Position numbers and translations under genes: made by a program | Shown: positions 6,259 to 12,551 of the stretch, piece after piece | How the letters are laid out: each line of letters starts with the position of its first letter | Position numbering within the stretch: position 1 is the first letter of the stretch | The notes under the pieces: model-generated | The model's input: only the letters and a program-made list of their open reading frames with translations | Databases searched by the model: none | Told to the model about the DNA's origin: nothing | Source of the DNA: a virus | Length of the DNA: 35,850 nucleotides | Virus record (IMG/VR): IMGVR_UViG_3300011258_001167 | Coordinates: 1-35,850 of that record | Direction: 5' to 3' (one strand)

Positions 6259-6590
6259 GTTGTACTGACAATTTAACACTAAAGGAAATAAAGGAGTTGA
6301 TGGGAATATTCGGCTCTGGCGGCTCTGCCCACCAACCGTTCAAAATTGGCAAAGCCTACCTTATCCGCACCGTCACGCATATCGATATTGGTATTGTCAA
6401 AGAGGTTGGCGATAAGGAGCTTGTGTTAAGCGATTGTAGCTGGATAGCTGATACGGGTCGCTATCACGATGCGCTTAAAACGGGGAGGCTAAACGAAGTT
6501 GAGCCATATATCAGTGACGTTATCCTAGGGCGGGGAGCAATCATAGACGCGACAGAGTGGGAAAACGACTTACCAAGGAGCCAAATATAA
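6255..6590 (+). CDS. Conserved 111-aa protein of a metagenomic phage family
   Basis: A compact strand-rich protein: KIGKAYLIRTVTHIDIGIVKE at about 31-51, then LVLSDCSWIADTGRYHDAL at about 56-74, then EVEPYISDVILGRGAIIDATEWENDLP to the end. I recall this pattern (IRTVT...G-V...L.LSDASWIADTGR...EVEP...A-ID-TEW...LP) from a widespread uncharacterised gut-phage family, possibly Pfam DUF6948; I could not check that. I also recall it next to genes for short repetitive Gly- or Ser-rich peptides, as found here. The stop and the next ATG overlap (TAATG). The function is unknown. Confidence 0.75.
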   Translation: MSCTDNLTLKEIKELMGIFGSGGSAHQPFKIGKAYLIRTVTHIDIGIVKEVGDKELVLSDCSWIADTGRYHDALKTGRLNEVEPYISDVILGRGAIIDATEWENDLPRSQI

Positions 6591-6730
6591 TGAATGCCGC
6601 TGTGCTGAGAGAGGGTTTAAACAGGTCGGGGTTGTGGTCGAGGTCGTGGTCGTGGTCGGGGTCGTGGTCGTGGTCGTGGTCGGGGTCGAGGTCGAGGTCG
6701 GGGTCGAGGCCGAGGTTGAGGTTGAATTAA
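6590..6730 (+). CDS. Ser-X dipeptide-repeat small protein (Trp/Gly/Arg)
   Basis: A 46-aa ORF with AAGGAG 10 bases upstream and a TAATG overlap with the conserved partner gene. After about 12 ordinary residues it becomes an alternation of Ser with Trp, Gly or Arg (about residues 17-39), ending PRLRLN. At DNA level every Ser is TCG and every partner codon is NGG, with only the first base changing (TGG, GGG, AGG). The region is thus a degenerate 6-bp tandem repeat. It is likely disordered, with alternating aromatic and basic side chains. The function is unknown. Confidence 0.6.
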   Translation: MNAAVLREGLNRSGLWSRSWSWSGSWSWSWSGSRSRSGSRPRLRLN

Positions 6731-6731
6731 C

Positions 6732-6832
6732 AGTTATGGGGGCTGCGGTTCAATACGATAGAGCGTAACAGAAAACTGAGCGCCGTTGATATTACCTAGT
6801 GGGTTAACCCCACCAGCCCCCACCCGTTAACT
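6732..6832 (+). ncRNA. Predicted structured RNA 1 (three-way junction)
   Basis: Perfectly paired closing stem TGGGGGCTG (6737-6745) with CAGCCCCCA (6814-6822), extended by AGTTA (6732-6736) with TAACT (6828-6832). Inside are two hairpins. The first has GGT (6747-6749) with ACC (6794-6796), AATA (6752-6755) with TATT (6790-6793), GCG/CGC (6763-6765/6781-6783) and CAG-AAAA-CTG at the tip. The second is GTGGG (6799-6803) with CCCAC (6809-6813). The second hairpin abuts the closing stem. There is no convincing ORF. The orientation is assumed from the flanking operon. I know no matching RNA family. Confidence 0.5.
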
Positions 6833-6848
6833 AAAGGAGAATTTATTA

Positions 6849-6953
6849 GACGCGAGATGCTTATGGTGATCTAGGACGGTCAAGACGAATACGAGAGCCT
6901 AGCATAAGTTCGTTAATGGTTGGTGGAGATAACTAAAACCCCGCCCTCGCGTC
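6849..6953 (+). ncRNA. Predicted structured RNA 2 (long closed stem with inner bulged hairpin)
   Basis: The closing stem is GACGCGAG (6849-6856) with CTCGCGTC (6946-6953), 8 of 8 paired. Inside, CTTATG (6860-6865) pairs with CATAAG (6903-6908). After a 5-base bulge (GTGAT), CTAGG (6871-6875) pairs with CCTAG (6898-6902), leaving a 22-base loop. The 3' part can form GTTA/TAAC (6912-6915/6930-6933). The element lies 16 bases after structure 1 and ends 32 bases before the next gene, so the two fill the 255-bp gap 6731-6985. An orphan Shine-Dalgarno (AAAGGAG, 6833-6839) lies between them. Confidence 0.45.
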
Positions 6954-6985
6954 CAATAAGTGCTTTTAACCAAAGGATGAATTTG

Positions 6986-7420
6986 ATGAACATTAAAGAA
7001 CTCGAAGAGGCGCTAAGAAATATTGGGGACATGTGCTGTGTCTATACGGAGGATTTGCACGGCAGTAAATGGGAAGGGTCTTCTTCTGAGAAATATTTCA
7101 ACTGTATAGAACAAATCGCCAAAGAATACGCCCAAATCCTGCCACTGCTTGAGAAGATGCGGGAGGCTCGGAAGAAGGCTACGGCTGGGGAGTGGAGAGC
7201 TTGCTACGAAACCCCTACATCACACGGTCAAATAGCAATAACCAGTGCTGAGAGTGATTTAAACGTGGCTGGCGTCCCTCTTGGCCTTGCGGATCGGGAT
7301 AGTTGGGATGGATGTATTCTAATTCAGAAAGAAAACAAAGAGAGTGTAGCTATCTCTGACTTCATCACAACCGCAGCCAACAACATAAGCGCTATTGATA
7401 AGCTTTTTGGGGGTGAGTGA
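6986..7420 (+). CDS. Ea22-like accessory protein
   Basis: A 144-aa protein with two short motifs typical of lambda Ea22-type accessory proteins: ATAGEW at 65-70 (usually ATPGPW/GEW) and a DFITTAANN helix at about 125-133. The N-terminal half is helical. The ATG at 6986 was chosen because AAAGGA lies 8 bases upstream; the longer frame from a TTG at 6920 would start inside the predicted RNA structure. The function of the Ea22 family is unknown. Its 3' end shares a 23-bp repeat with the gene at 7649. Confidence 0.65.
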   Translation: MNIKELEEALRNIGDMCCVYTEDLHGSKWEGSSSEKYFNCIEQIAKEYAQILPLLEKMREARKKATAGEWRACYETPTSHGQIAITSAESDLNVAGVPLGLADRDSWDGCILIQKENKESVAISDFITTAANNISAIDKLFGGE

Positions 7421-7422
7421 TG
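7400..7422 (+). repeat. 23-bp direct repeat at gene junctions (second copy 7910-7932)
   Basis: An identical 23-bp segment, beginning AAGCTTTTTGGGGG and ending in the ATG of the following gene, occurs at 7400-7422 and 7910-7932, 510 bp apart. Each copy holds the last codons of one gene (KLFGGE), a G-rich Shine-Dalgarno and the next start codon. The intervening 7423-7909 encodes two genes. The identity at DNA level, beyond what the amino acids require, suggests recombination at the boundary. Confidence 0.8.
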
Positions 7423-7659
7423 GAAGAGCAAGAGGCAATAAGCATATGTGAAAATTGGTTTTCTTATCTTAAACAACAAGAGCAGGACACTATTACCCTT
7501 CAAAGGGCGGCGGCTTTAGCCCGTAAGGGTGACAGAGAAGGTGCGAACCGCTTAAAATCATCCGTTGATAACCAGCCAAGGATTTATGATGGGGCTACGT
7601 TATTACCGGCTGTTCAATTTTTAGTAAAACAGGCAAAGGACAACGAAGATGAGCAATAA
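7420..7659 (+). CDS. Hypothetical 79-aa protein
   Basis: A helical, mildly acidic protein with one Cys and Trp near the N-terminus (ICENWFSYL) and an AALARKGDREGANRLKS helix in the middle. ATG at 7420 overlaps the preceding stop (TGATG); the G-rich Shine-Dalgarno is part of the 23-bp repeat. An in-frame GTG three bases earlier is less likely. It overlaps the next gene by 11 bp. No family is recognised. Confidence 0.65.
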   Translation: MEEQEAISICENWFSYLKQQEQDTITLQRAAALARKGDREGANRLKSSVDNQPRIYDGATLLPAVQFLVKQAKDNEDEQ

Positions 7660-7930
7660 AACACCAGCGCAAGTGGCTTTGGGTGAACTTTATATGTTTG
7701 CTTTGGCCGGGGGATCATTCGCGCAATCGGAGAACACCAGAGAACTAAAAGAAACAATCAGCAAAGCCCTAGAAGACCAAGTCGAGAAAGATCGAGTGTT
7801 TGAGCTAATGGCGGAGGCTTTAGATAAGCTGGCTAGGTTGGGCAACGCGCCTATGATGGGTAATTCCAACGCTAATGTTGTCGCACAGGAAGCTCTTGCG
7901 GAATACCAAAAGCTTTTTGGGGGTGAGTGA
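7649..7930 (+). CDS. Hypothetical 93-aa protein
   Basis: A helical protein of 93 aa with charged segments (ENTRELKETISKALEDQVEKDRVFELM) and an Asn/Met-rich turn near 66-76. It ends YQKLFGGE, the same terminal KLFGGE as the Ea22-like protein at 6986-7420, encoded by the 23-bp direct repeat. The shared end may reflect recombination rather than homology of the whole protein. Confidence 0.65.
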   Translation: MSNKTPAQVALGELYMFALAGGSFAQSENTRELKETISKALEDQVEKDRVFELMAEALDKLARLGNAPMMGNSNANVVAQEALAEYQKLFGGE

Positions 7931-8241
7931 TGCAAAACCAGTTAAACACAACCTTTATTGGTGAACTCTTGAAAAACAGAAGAAAGCTTTTGGGGTTTTC
8001 TTTGGAGCAATTAGCAAAGCATATAGATAGTTCAAAATCGTATGTGTGGGAGCTTGAGAATAGCAAAATTGAGCCTAGCGGTCGCAAGGTCTTTTTGCTC
8101 TCTATGGCTTTGGGTGTGCCTATGGAGTTCTTTTACGGACAAAACAAAGGTGCTGATGTTTACGCAGCATATATAGGGAAAAAAGTAATAGCCTTAATGA
8201 AAGAAGAAACCCCAGATAAGGAGACAAAAGTTGAACAATAA
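7930..8241 (+). CDS. XRE-family helix-turn-helix regulator (accessory)
   Basis: A 103-aa protein with an XRE/Cro-C1 HTH at about residues 10-65: IGELLKNRRKLLGFSLEQLAKHIDSSKSYVWELENSKIEPS, then LLSMALGVPMEFFYG. This resembles host-type XRE proteins (long first helix, four-residue turn, then the LxxALxVPxxxF end) more than the phage repressor at 35540. The start ATG at 7930 lies within the 23-bp repeat. It may regulate the accessory operon or a host target. No operator for it is visible. Confidence 0.8.
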   Translation: MQNQLNTTFIGELLKNRRKLLGFSLEQLAKHIDSSKSYVWELENSKIEPSGRKVFLLSMALGVPMEFFYGQNKGADVYAAYIGKKVIALMKEETPDKETKVEQ

Positions 8242-8797
8242 AAACCCAATCAAAGCCCTAGAGGAGCTTGTCGGAGAGGCGGTAGCATTTGTTGATATGC
8301 AATACAGCCCTGACGAGCCGAGATATGCGGACAAGAGAAGCCAAGAGCTTTCGGATATCGCGGAGCTTGAGGCGGTTATATTAGGGGGGTTGCAAGATCA
8401 GATTGTAGATGTCGAGAGTTTAAAGAAAGAGATAGATCAGGAGATGTGGCGTGAGTGGGGTGAGCGCAAAGGAAACGGAGAAAAACATACTGAATTAGAC
8501 GGATGTAATACCAAATTAATAGCGAGAATAATAGACCACCTCCACGCCAAAGGCCACATACGCCCCCCAGAGCCAAGCGGCTGGCAACCGATTGAAACTG
8601 CGCCGAAGGATGGGACGAACGTTCTTTTATTAGATGTTCACGGCAATTATCGTATAGGTGGCTATCAATTAAACTATCAAAACAGAAAATGGGGAACTGG
8701 ATGGGAAGGGTGCGACTGGGATTTTAAGATAGATTTTGATCCACAACCAACACACTGGATGCCTTTACCGCCCCCACCAACCGAGGAGACTGAATGA
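8231..8797 (+). CDS. DUF551-containing hypothetical protein (TTG start)
   Basis: A 188-aa protein. The C-terminal about 70 residues begin with GWQPIETAPKDGT (117-129) and end with THWMPLPPPP, the hallmark of DUF551, a small phage and prophage domain of unknown function. The N-terminal about 110 residues are helical and acidic. I chose TTG at 8231 because AAGGAG lies 7 bases upstream and no better ATG is near. It overlaps the HTH gene by 11 bp. Confidence 0.75.
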   Translation: MNNKNPIKALEELVGEAVAFVDMQYSPDEPRYADKRSQELSDIAELEAVILGGLQDQIVDVESLKKEIDQEMWREWGERKGNGEKHTELDGCNTKLIARIIDHLHAKGHIRPPEPSGWQPIETAPKDGTNVLLLDVHGNYRIGGYQLNYQNRKWGTGWEGCDWDFKIDFDPQPTHWMPLPPPPTEETE

Positions 8798-8949
8798 TGA
8801 GTGAACAACTCAACAGAAATGCAATAGGCTGGCTTATAGAGGCTATCAAAGATCAATCTGATGATTACGATCTTGACACGTCTGATATGGAGGTGCGGCT
8901 AATGAAAATTAGAAGCTACATCCACGCGATAGAAAGGCTAGAAGGATGA
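8797..8949 (+). CDS. 50-aa hypothetical protein
   Basis: An acidic helical protein (LNRNAIGWLIEAIKDQ, then a DDYDLDTSD acidic loop, then a helix ending AIERLEG). There are tandem ATGs at 8794 and 8797; GAGGAGA upstream suits 8797 best (8-base spacing), with the stop of the previous gene at 8795-8797. Its own stop overlaps the next ATG (ATGA at 8946-8949), supporting it as a real gene. Confidence 0.6.
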   Translation: MSEQLNRNAIGWLIEAIKDQSDDYDLDTSDMEVRLMKIRSYIHAIERLEG

Positions 8950-9197
8950 CTGATATGCCACTGAATATATGGGCTTGGATATACAAAACAAACACTCCTT
9001 GGTGTGAAAAACAACCAAGCCCAACTCTTGCACCTATACAGGCCAAATACACCAACACCGCCAAGCTTCGCAAGAGGATTGAGGGGTTAAAAAAAGAAGA
9101 CGGTTTCCACATTCCCGGTTGCGCGATTGAGGTTGGATACAAGAACGAGGGGTTCAACGCAGCAATAGACAAGATATTGGAGATGATTGATGAGTGA
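8946..9197 (+). CDS. Hypothetical 83-aa protein ending in a GFNAAID-type helix
   Basis: The N-terminus is aromatic (LNIWAWIYKTNTPWC), the middle is a basic helix, and the end reads EGFNAAIDKILEMIDE. The terminal G(F/W)NAAID(K/E)IL motif recurs at the end of the neighbouring Lar-like protein (GWNAAIDEIL) and is common in small phage accessory proteins. No function is known to me. Confidence 0.65.
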   Translation: MTDMPLNIWAWIYKTNTPWCEKQPSPTLAPIQAKYTNTAKLRKRIEGLKKEDGFHIPGCAIEVGYKNEGFNAAIDKILEMIDE

Positions 9198-9768
9198 AGA
9201 ATTAAAGCCCTGCCCGTTTTGTGGCTCAGATAATATAGACCCTGAGGGTGTAGCTTCGTTTAAACCAGAATACCGAACCAGTGATATGAACTGGGAAGAG
9301 GACGCCAGTAAGGGCACGATTCAACACAGACCAGCTTGCGCAGATTGCGGGGCAACAACAGAAGAAAACTGGAACACCCGCGCCGACCAAGAGCAGATAG
9401 AGGGGCTGGGGGAGGCTTTGGGTGAACTTGATATGGTGATAAAATCTGCTTTTGCAGACTTACACGCCATCAAAAAAGTAGAAGATATGATGGAGAATAG
9501 CGGTTTAGATAAAGGAAGTTTGCCTTTAGCCCATAGAATTAAGGCAGAAGCACAGCAAAAACAATTAGAGAGAATAAAACCAGCTCTCGAAGCAGCAAAA
9601 CGATACCACAAAATGACGAAAGGCCACCTCACCCGCACCCCTCTGCCAGTCACCCGCGAGAGGCTTGAGGGGATGAAGGTATTGGAAAATACGCAGCCAT
9701 ACGATAGCGATGACTGGTATATCTACGGCTGGAACGCTGCGATAGATGAGATATTGGGGAATAAGTGA
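9190..9768 (+). CDS. Lar-like zinc-ribbon protein with long C-terminal extension
   Basis: A 192-aa protein. The N-terminal 65 residues form the Lar-type zinc ribbon: CPFC (Cys8, Cys11), then CADCG (Cys50, Cys53), followed by W-N-T-R. In Lar-like proteins this fold is linked to restriction alleviation. The family is usually about 60-100 aa; here a further about 125 residues follow, with coiled coil at about 70-130 and a C-terminal GWNAAIDEIL helix. ATG at 9190 overlaps the previous stop region; a TTG three bases upstream is less likely. Anti-restriction is inference from the family. Confidence 0.7.
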   Translation: MSEELKPCPFCGSDNIDPEGVASFKPEYRTSDMNWEEDASKGTIQHRPACADCGATTEENWNTRADQEQIEGLGEALGELDMVIKSAFADLHAIKKVEDMMENSGLDKGSLPLAHRIKAEAQQKQLERIKPALEAAKRYHKMTKGHLTRTPLPVTRERLEGMKVLENTQPYDSDDWYIYGWNAAIDEILGNK

Positions 9769-10004
9769 GCAAAGAGCCAGAAGATATTACTTGGCCCGGT
9801 ATGTTAAGATATCTACCTCAATCTTGCGCGAAGATGTTTGTTGATTTAATAGAAAAAGAACACGACCCTGCTATGATGAACGCAATTGTAAAAGAGATCG
9901 GGCAGAGGCAAAAGAAATTCGCTGTCGAAGATTGGGGGCATTACATGCGTTGGATTGCCAAACTACAAGGCTTTCCCGACCCCTATAATAAGGATTGGCG
10001 TTAG
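9765..10004 (+). CDS. Hypothetical 79-aa protein (GTG start), last + gene
   Basis: Begins with GTG overlapping the preceding stop (GTGA), with TTGGGGA upstream. It is compact, with Trp-rich ends (ITWPGML, EDWGHYMRWIAKL) and a helical centre. No family is recognised. It ends 24 bp before the stop of the convergent adhesin gene. I see no clear terminator in that gap (10005-10028). Confidence 0.65.
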   Translation: MSKEPEDITWPGMLRYLPQSCAKMFVDLIEKEHDPAMMNAIVKEIGQRQKKFAVEDWGHYMRWIAKLQGFPDPYNKDWR

Positions 10005-10028
10005 GCTACGGATGAATATAAGCCCGTA

Positions 10029-12551
10029 TTAAGTAAGAGTTAGGCTATGACGCGCTTCTAATAGCCTCATAACCCTCAAAGCATCCTCTTCGTACAAAAA
10101 CTCATTCCCCGCATACACGCCCGCTATTTCTGTTCCCGCACCCACTCTGCCAAAGCTAAAGCTGTAACCACCAATCGAAGGCGGCAAACTATAAGCATGT
10201 GCGGCGCTGTTTCTCATAAACACTTTCTTTGTAAAAGTTGGCGTGATGGAATTAGAATAAACTCTTCCTATGCCCGTATCGTGGCTATAAGTGAACAAAC
10301 AAGCGTACCACGTGTTTGTCGTTGCGGTGAAGCTGGTATCTTTAAATAAATTCCCCAACCCTCCGGCTGTAATAGATGGCCTGAAACGATTACCGTTCAT
10401 CTCCATAGTCGTTAAGCCAAAGGAATATGGATACCCGCTTATGCCAGATGTAAAGCGTATTAAGCACCCGTGCCAGAAATTACTGCCCCCGTCCTGTTTG
10501 TGCAGTGTTGAGAGAAAATCACTCGCACCGGGAAGAGTTGTCATTTCTAACACCTCAGTACCGTCAAACTCAAAATACCCGTTAGCATTATAATTCGGGT
10601 CATATGCATCCACCGCGTCATGCGTTGTTCCTAGGTGGTAATTATACGCCGATCCGCCCGATACAAGGTTGGTAAGGCTTTGACCACTACCCGGATAACA
10701 GGCGCTTTGAGAGGCATCTATGTCAATCACACAGCTTGAAGGCATATTAAACGCCCCGGCTTCTACGTTAATCGTATAGCTGTTTACAACGCTCACACCG
10801 CGCACAGTTGAGGTAATCTCTAAAGCGTGACTTGATTTAGTGGCGTTGTTTACCGTTGCGCTAAGGCTGAGTTTGTTTCCTGAGATTGAGAATTTGCTAT
10901 CAGGATCACTTGTAATTGTATGAACATCCCGCGCATTATCGCTGATTATCTCCGCGATTGTCTCACCCGTAGCGGTGTTTTCGTTAACCGTTGTGTTGGT
11001 TAGTGTTATACGGTTTGTGAGAACATCCCTTCGAACCAATCCGCTAGAGCCATAAGCAAACAAGCGCATATAGCCCGTTTTGGTATCAGAGGATTTATCA
11101 ACCGCATCGTAATGGGTATCAGAAGATCGCTCTTGGAATATAAAATCAAGCTCGGCATCGCCGTCTTTAACGTGCATAGGCGCGGACAGGCTGTGTTCGG
11201 ATGAATCGGCCTCTTGGATAAGGGACGCGCTTCCCCACGTTCCCCCTGCCCCGCTATTGCTGCGAACAACCTTATAAACATCACCGTGACGATAATCATC
11301 CGGCGTTGCCTCATCAATATAGGTCACTTCAATCTGGTCAGAACCATTTATCTTAATAGAATAATTGTCGTTTCTATGTCCCAAAACCGCGCCGGATATG
11401 CTCTCAGGGGTTTGCCAAGATGTACCATTATGCCAAACATGCTTTAACTGGTATGAGCCTTGAGAGACACCTGTGCCGGATTTTCCTACATTAGCGCCAT
11501 CTGTGAATATAATATGGGGATTGCCAGAGCTATCGAAAGCAAGGCGTGGAAGGTTTCCAACATTCGAGCCAGTGTGTTCGAATATTCGATAACTGGCGTT
11601 GCTGGTTGTGAGATTAATCGGCAGAGAAGCCGCGGCTGTGGAAGTGCTATCAGCGAAGTTTCTTATCTCATTCGCCACCGGGTCATACACATAGTAATAA
11701 ATATGCTTGCGCTCATCATCACCAAAATCCGCTCTTGTACCCAAGAAATGAACCTCACCGCCTTGAAGGATATGAGAACCAAGATAAAAACGGCTATCAT
11801 AATCCAAATCAACGCCGACAACGGGGCTGGCCCACGTCACCACACCATCCGTTATATCTGTTGAGATATAGTAATCATAATACATGCGGTAATTCCCGCC
11901 CGTACCGCCCGCCTCGTCTGTTCTTCTGGCGCCAACATATATATTGCCATCGCTCAATAGAACCGGAGAAGGATACGTCAAAGCCGCGTTCAAAGTCGCT
12001 TGTGGCCTCCACCGCGTGGCATCCCTTGCTAGAGACGTTGTAGCATGTTGCACAGCATTACCGTGACCACCAAAGAACACATGCACGTAACCATCCGAAT
12101 CCATAATAATTGATGGAACGCCGTGATCGTCATTTGTTAATTCTGAATACCCTACAATATACGGACCCTCCCAAGCGCTACTCGCATGATTGTATAAGGT
12201 CATATAACATGTTCGCTCATCACCATCCCAGCCCTCATAAGCAATCCACGTTTTATCGCCCGTACTGTCATAGATAGCGTTTGGCTGCGTTGCCATATAC
12301 CAAGAGGCTGTCCCCCCGCCATCGGAGAAATAAGCCTGTCCGCTTGGTGAGGCGGAAGATGTTAGTGTCGCGTCCTGCCCTGCAAGCGTAAACGCGCCGT
12401 AGTCTGCCGTTATATCAATATCGTTTCCAGCAAGAACTGCGTCTTGCCCCCGCACAGAAAAATAACCTGTATTGGCGTTTATACCGTCTTCTGGCTCTCT
12501 CGGCCCGCTATTCGCGTTTCCCAGCCCTAATAACCCCAACCCTAAATTCAT
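10029..12551 (-). CDS. Large adhesin / tail-fibre protein with BNR propeller and LamG domains
   Basis: An 840-aa protein. It starts MNLGLGLLGLGN, the same anchor as the next gene, followed by two short GxFxVxGQDAxL repeats. Residues about 70-510 look like a BNR_4-type beta-propeller (blades with DDHGVPSIIMDSDGYVHVFFGGH). About 525-600 resembles a cadherin-like Ig domain (TVNENTATGETIAEI). The last about 230 residues are LamG/ConA-like. BNR_4 domains occur in polysaccharide lyases, so surface-glycan binding or cleavage is plausible. No catalytic residues could be assigned. It overlaps its paralogue by ATGA. Confidence 0.75.
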   Translation of the reverse strand: MNLGLGLLGLGNANSGPREPEDGINANTGYFSVRGQDAVLAGNDIDITADYGAFTLAGQDATLTSSASPSGQAYFSDGGGTASWYMATQPNAIYDSTGDKTWIAYEGWDGDERTCYMTLYNHASSAWEGPYIVGYSELTNDDHGVPSIIMDSDGYVHVFFGGHGNAVQHATTSLARDATRWRPQATLNAALTYPSPVLLSDGNIYVGARRTDEAGGTGGNYRMYYDYYISTDITDGVVTWASPVVGVDLDYDSRFYLGSHILQGGEVHFLGTRADFGDDERKHIYYYVYDPVANEIRNFADSTSTAAASLPINLTTSNASYRIFEHTGSNVGNLPRLAFDSSGNPHIIFTDGANVGKSGTGVSQGSYQLKHVWHNGTSWQTPESISGAVLGHRNDNYSIKINGSDQIEVTYIDEATPDDYRHGDVYKVVRSNSGAGGTWGSASLIQEADSSEHSLSAPMHVKDGDAELDFIFQERSSDTHYDAVDKSSDTKTGYMRLFAYGSSGLVRRDVLTNRITLTNTTVNENTATGETIAEIISDNARDVHTITSDPDSKFSISGNKLSLSATVNNATKSSHALEITSTVRGVSVVNSYTINVEAGAFNMPSSCVIDIDASQSACYPGSGQSLTNLVSGGSAYNYHLGTTHDAVDAYDPNYNANGYFEFDGTEVLEMTTLPGASDFLSTLHKQDGGSNFWHGCLIRFTSGISGYPYSFGLTTMEMNGNRFRPSITAGGLGNLFKDTSFTATTNTWYACLFTYSHDTGIGRVYSNSITPTFTKKVFMRNSAAHAYSLPPSIGGYSFSFGRVGAGTEIAGVYAGNEFLYEEDALRVMRLLEARHSLTLT

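Noticed and set aside
6600-6726. The 6-bp tandem repeat as a CRISPR or other array
   Set aside because: No spacer/repeat alternation of CRISPR size. It is an in-frame low-complexity coding tract.
6920-6985. N-terminal extension of the Ea22-like gene from a TTG
   Set aside because: It lies within predicted RNA structure 2 and has no Shine-Dalgarno. The ATG at 6986 has AAAGGA at good spacing.
6731-6985. Retron or diversity-generating element explanation for the structured RNAs
   Set aside because: No reverse-transcriptase gene is present anywhere in the genome.
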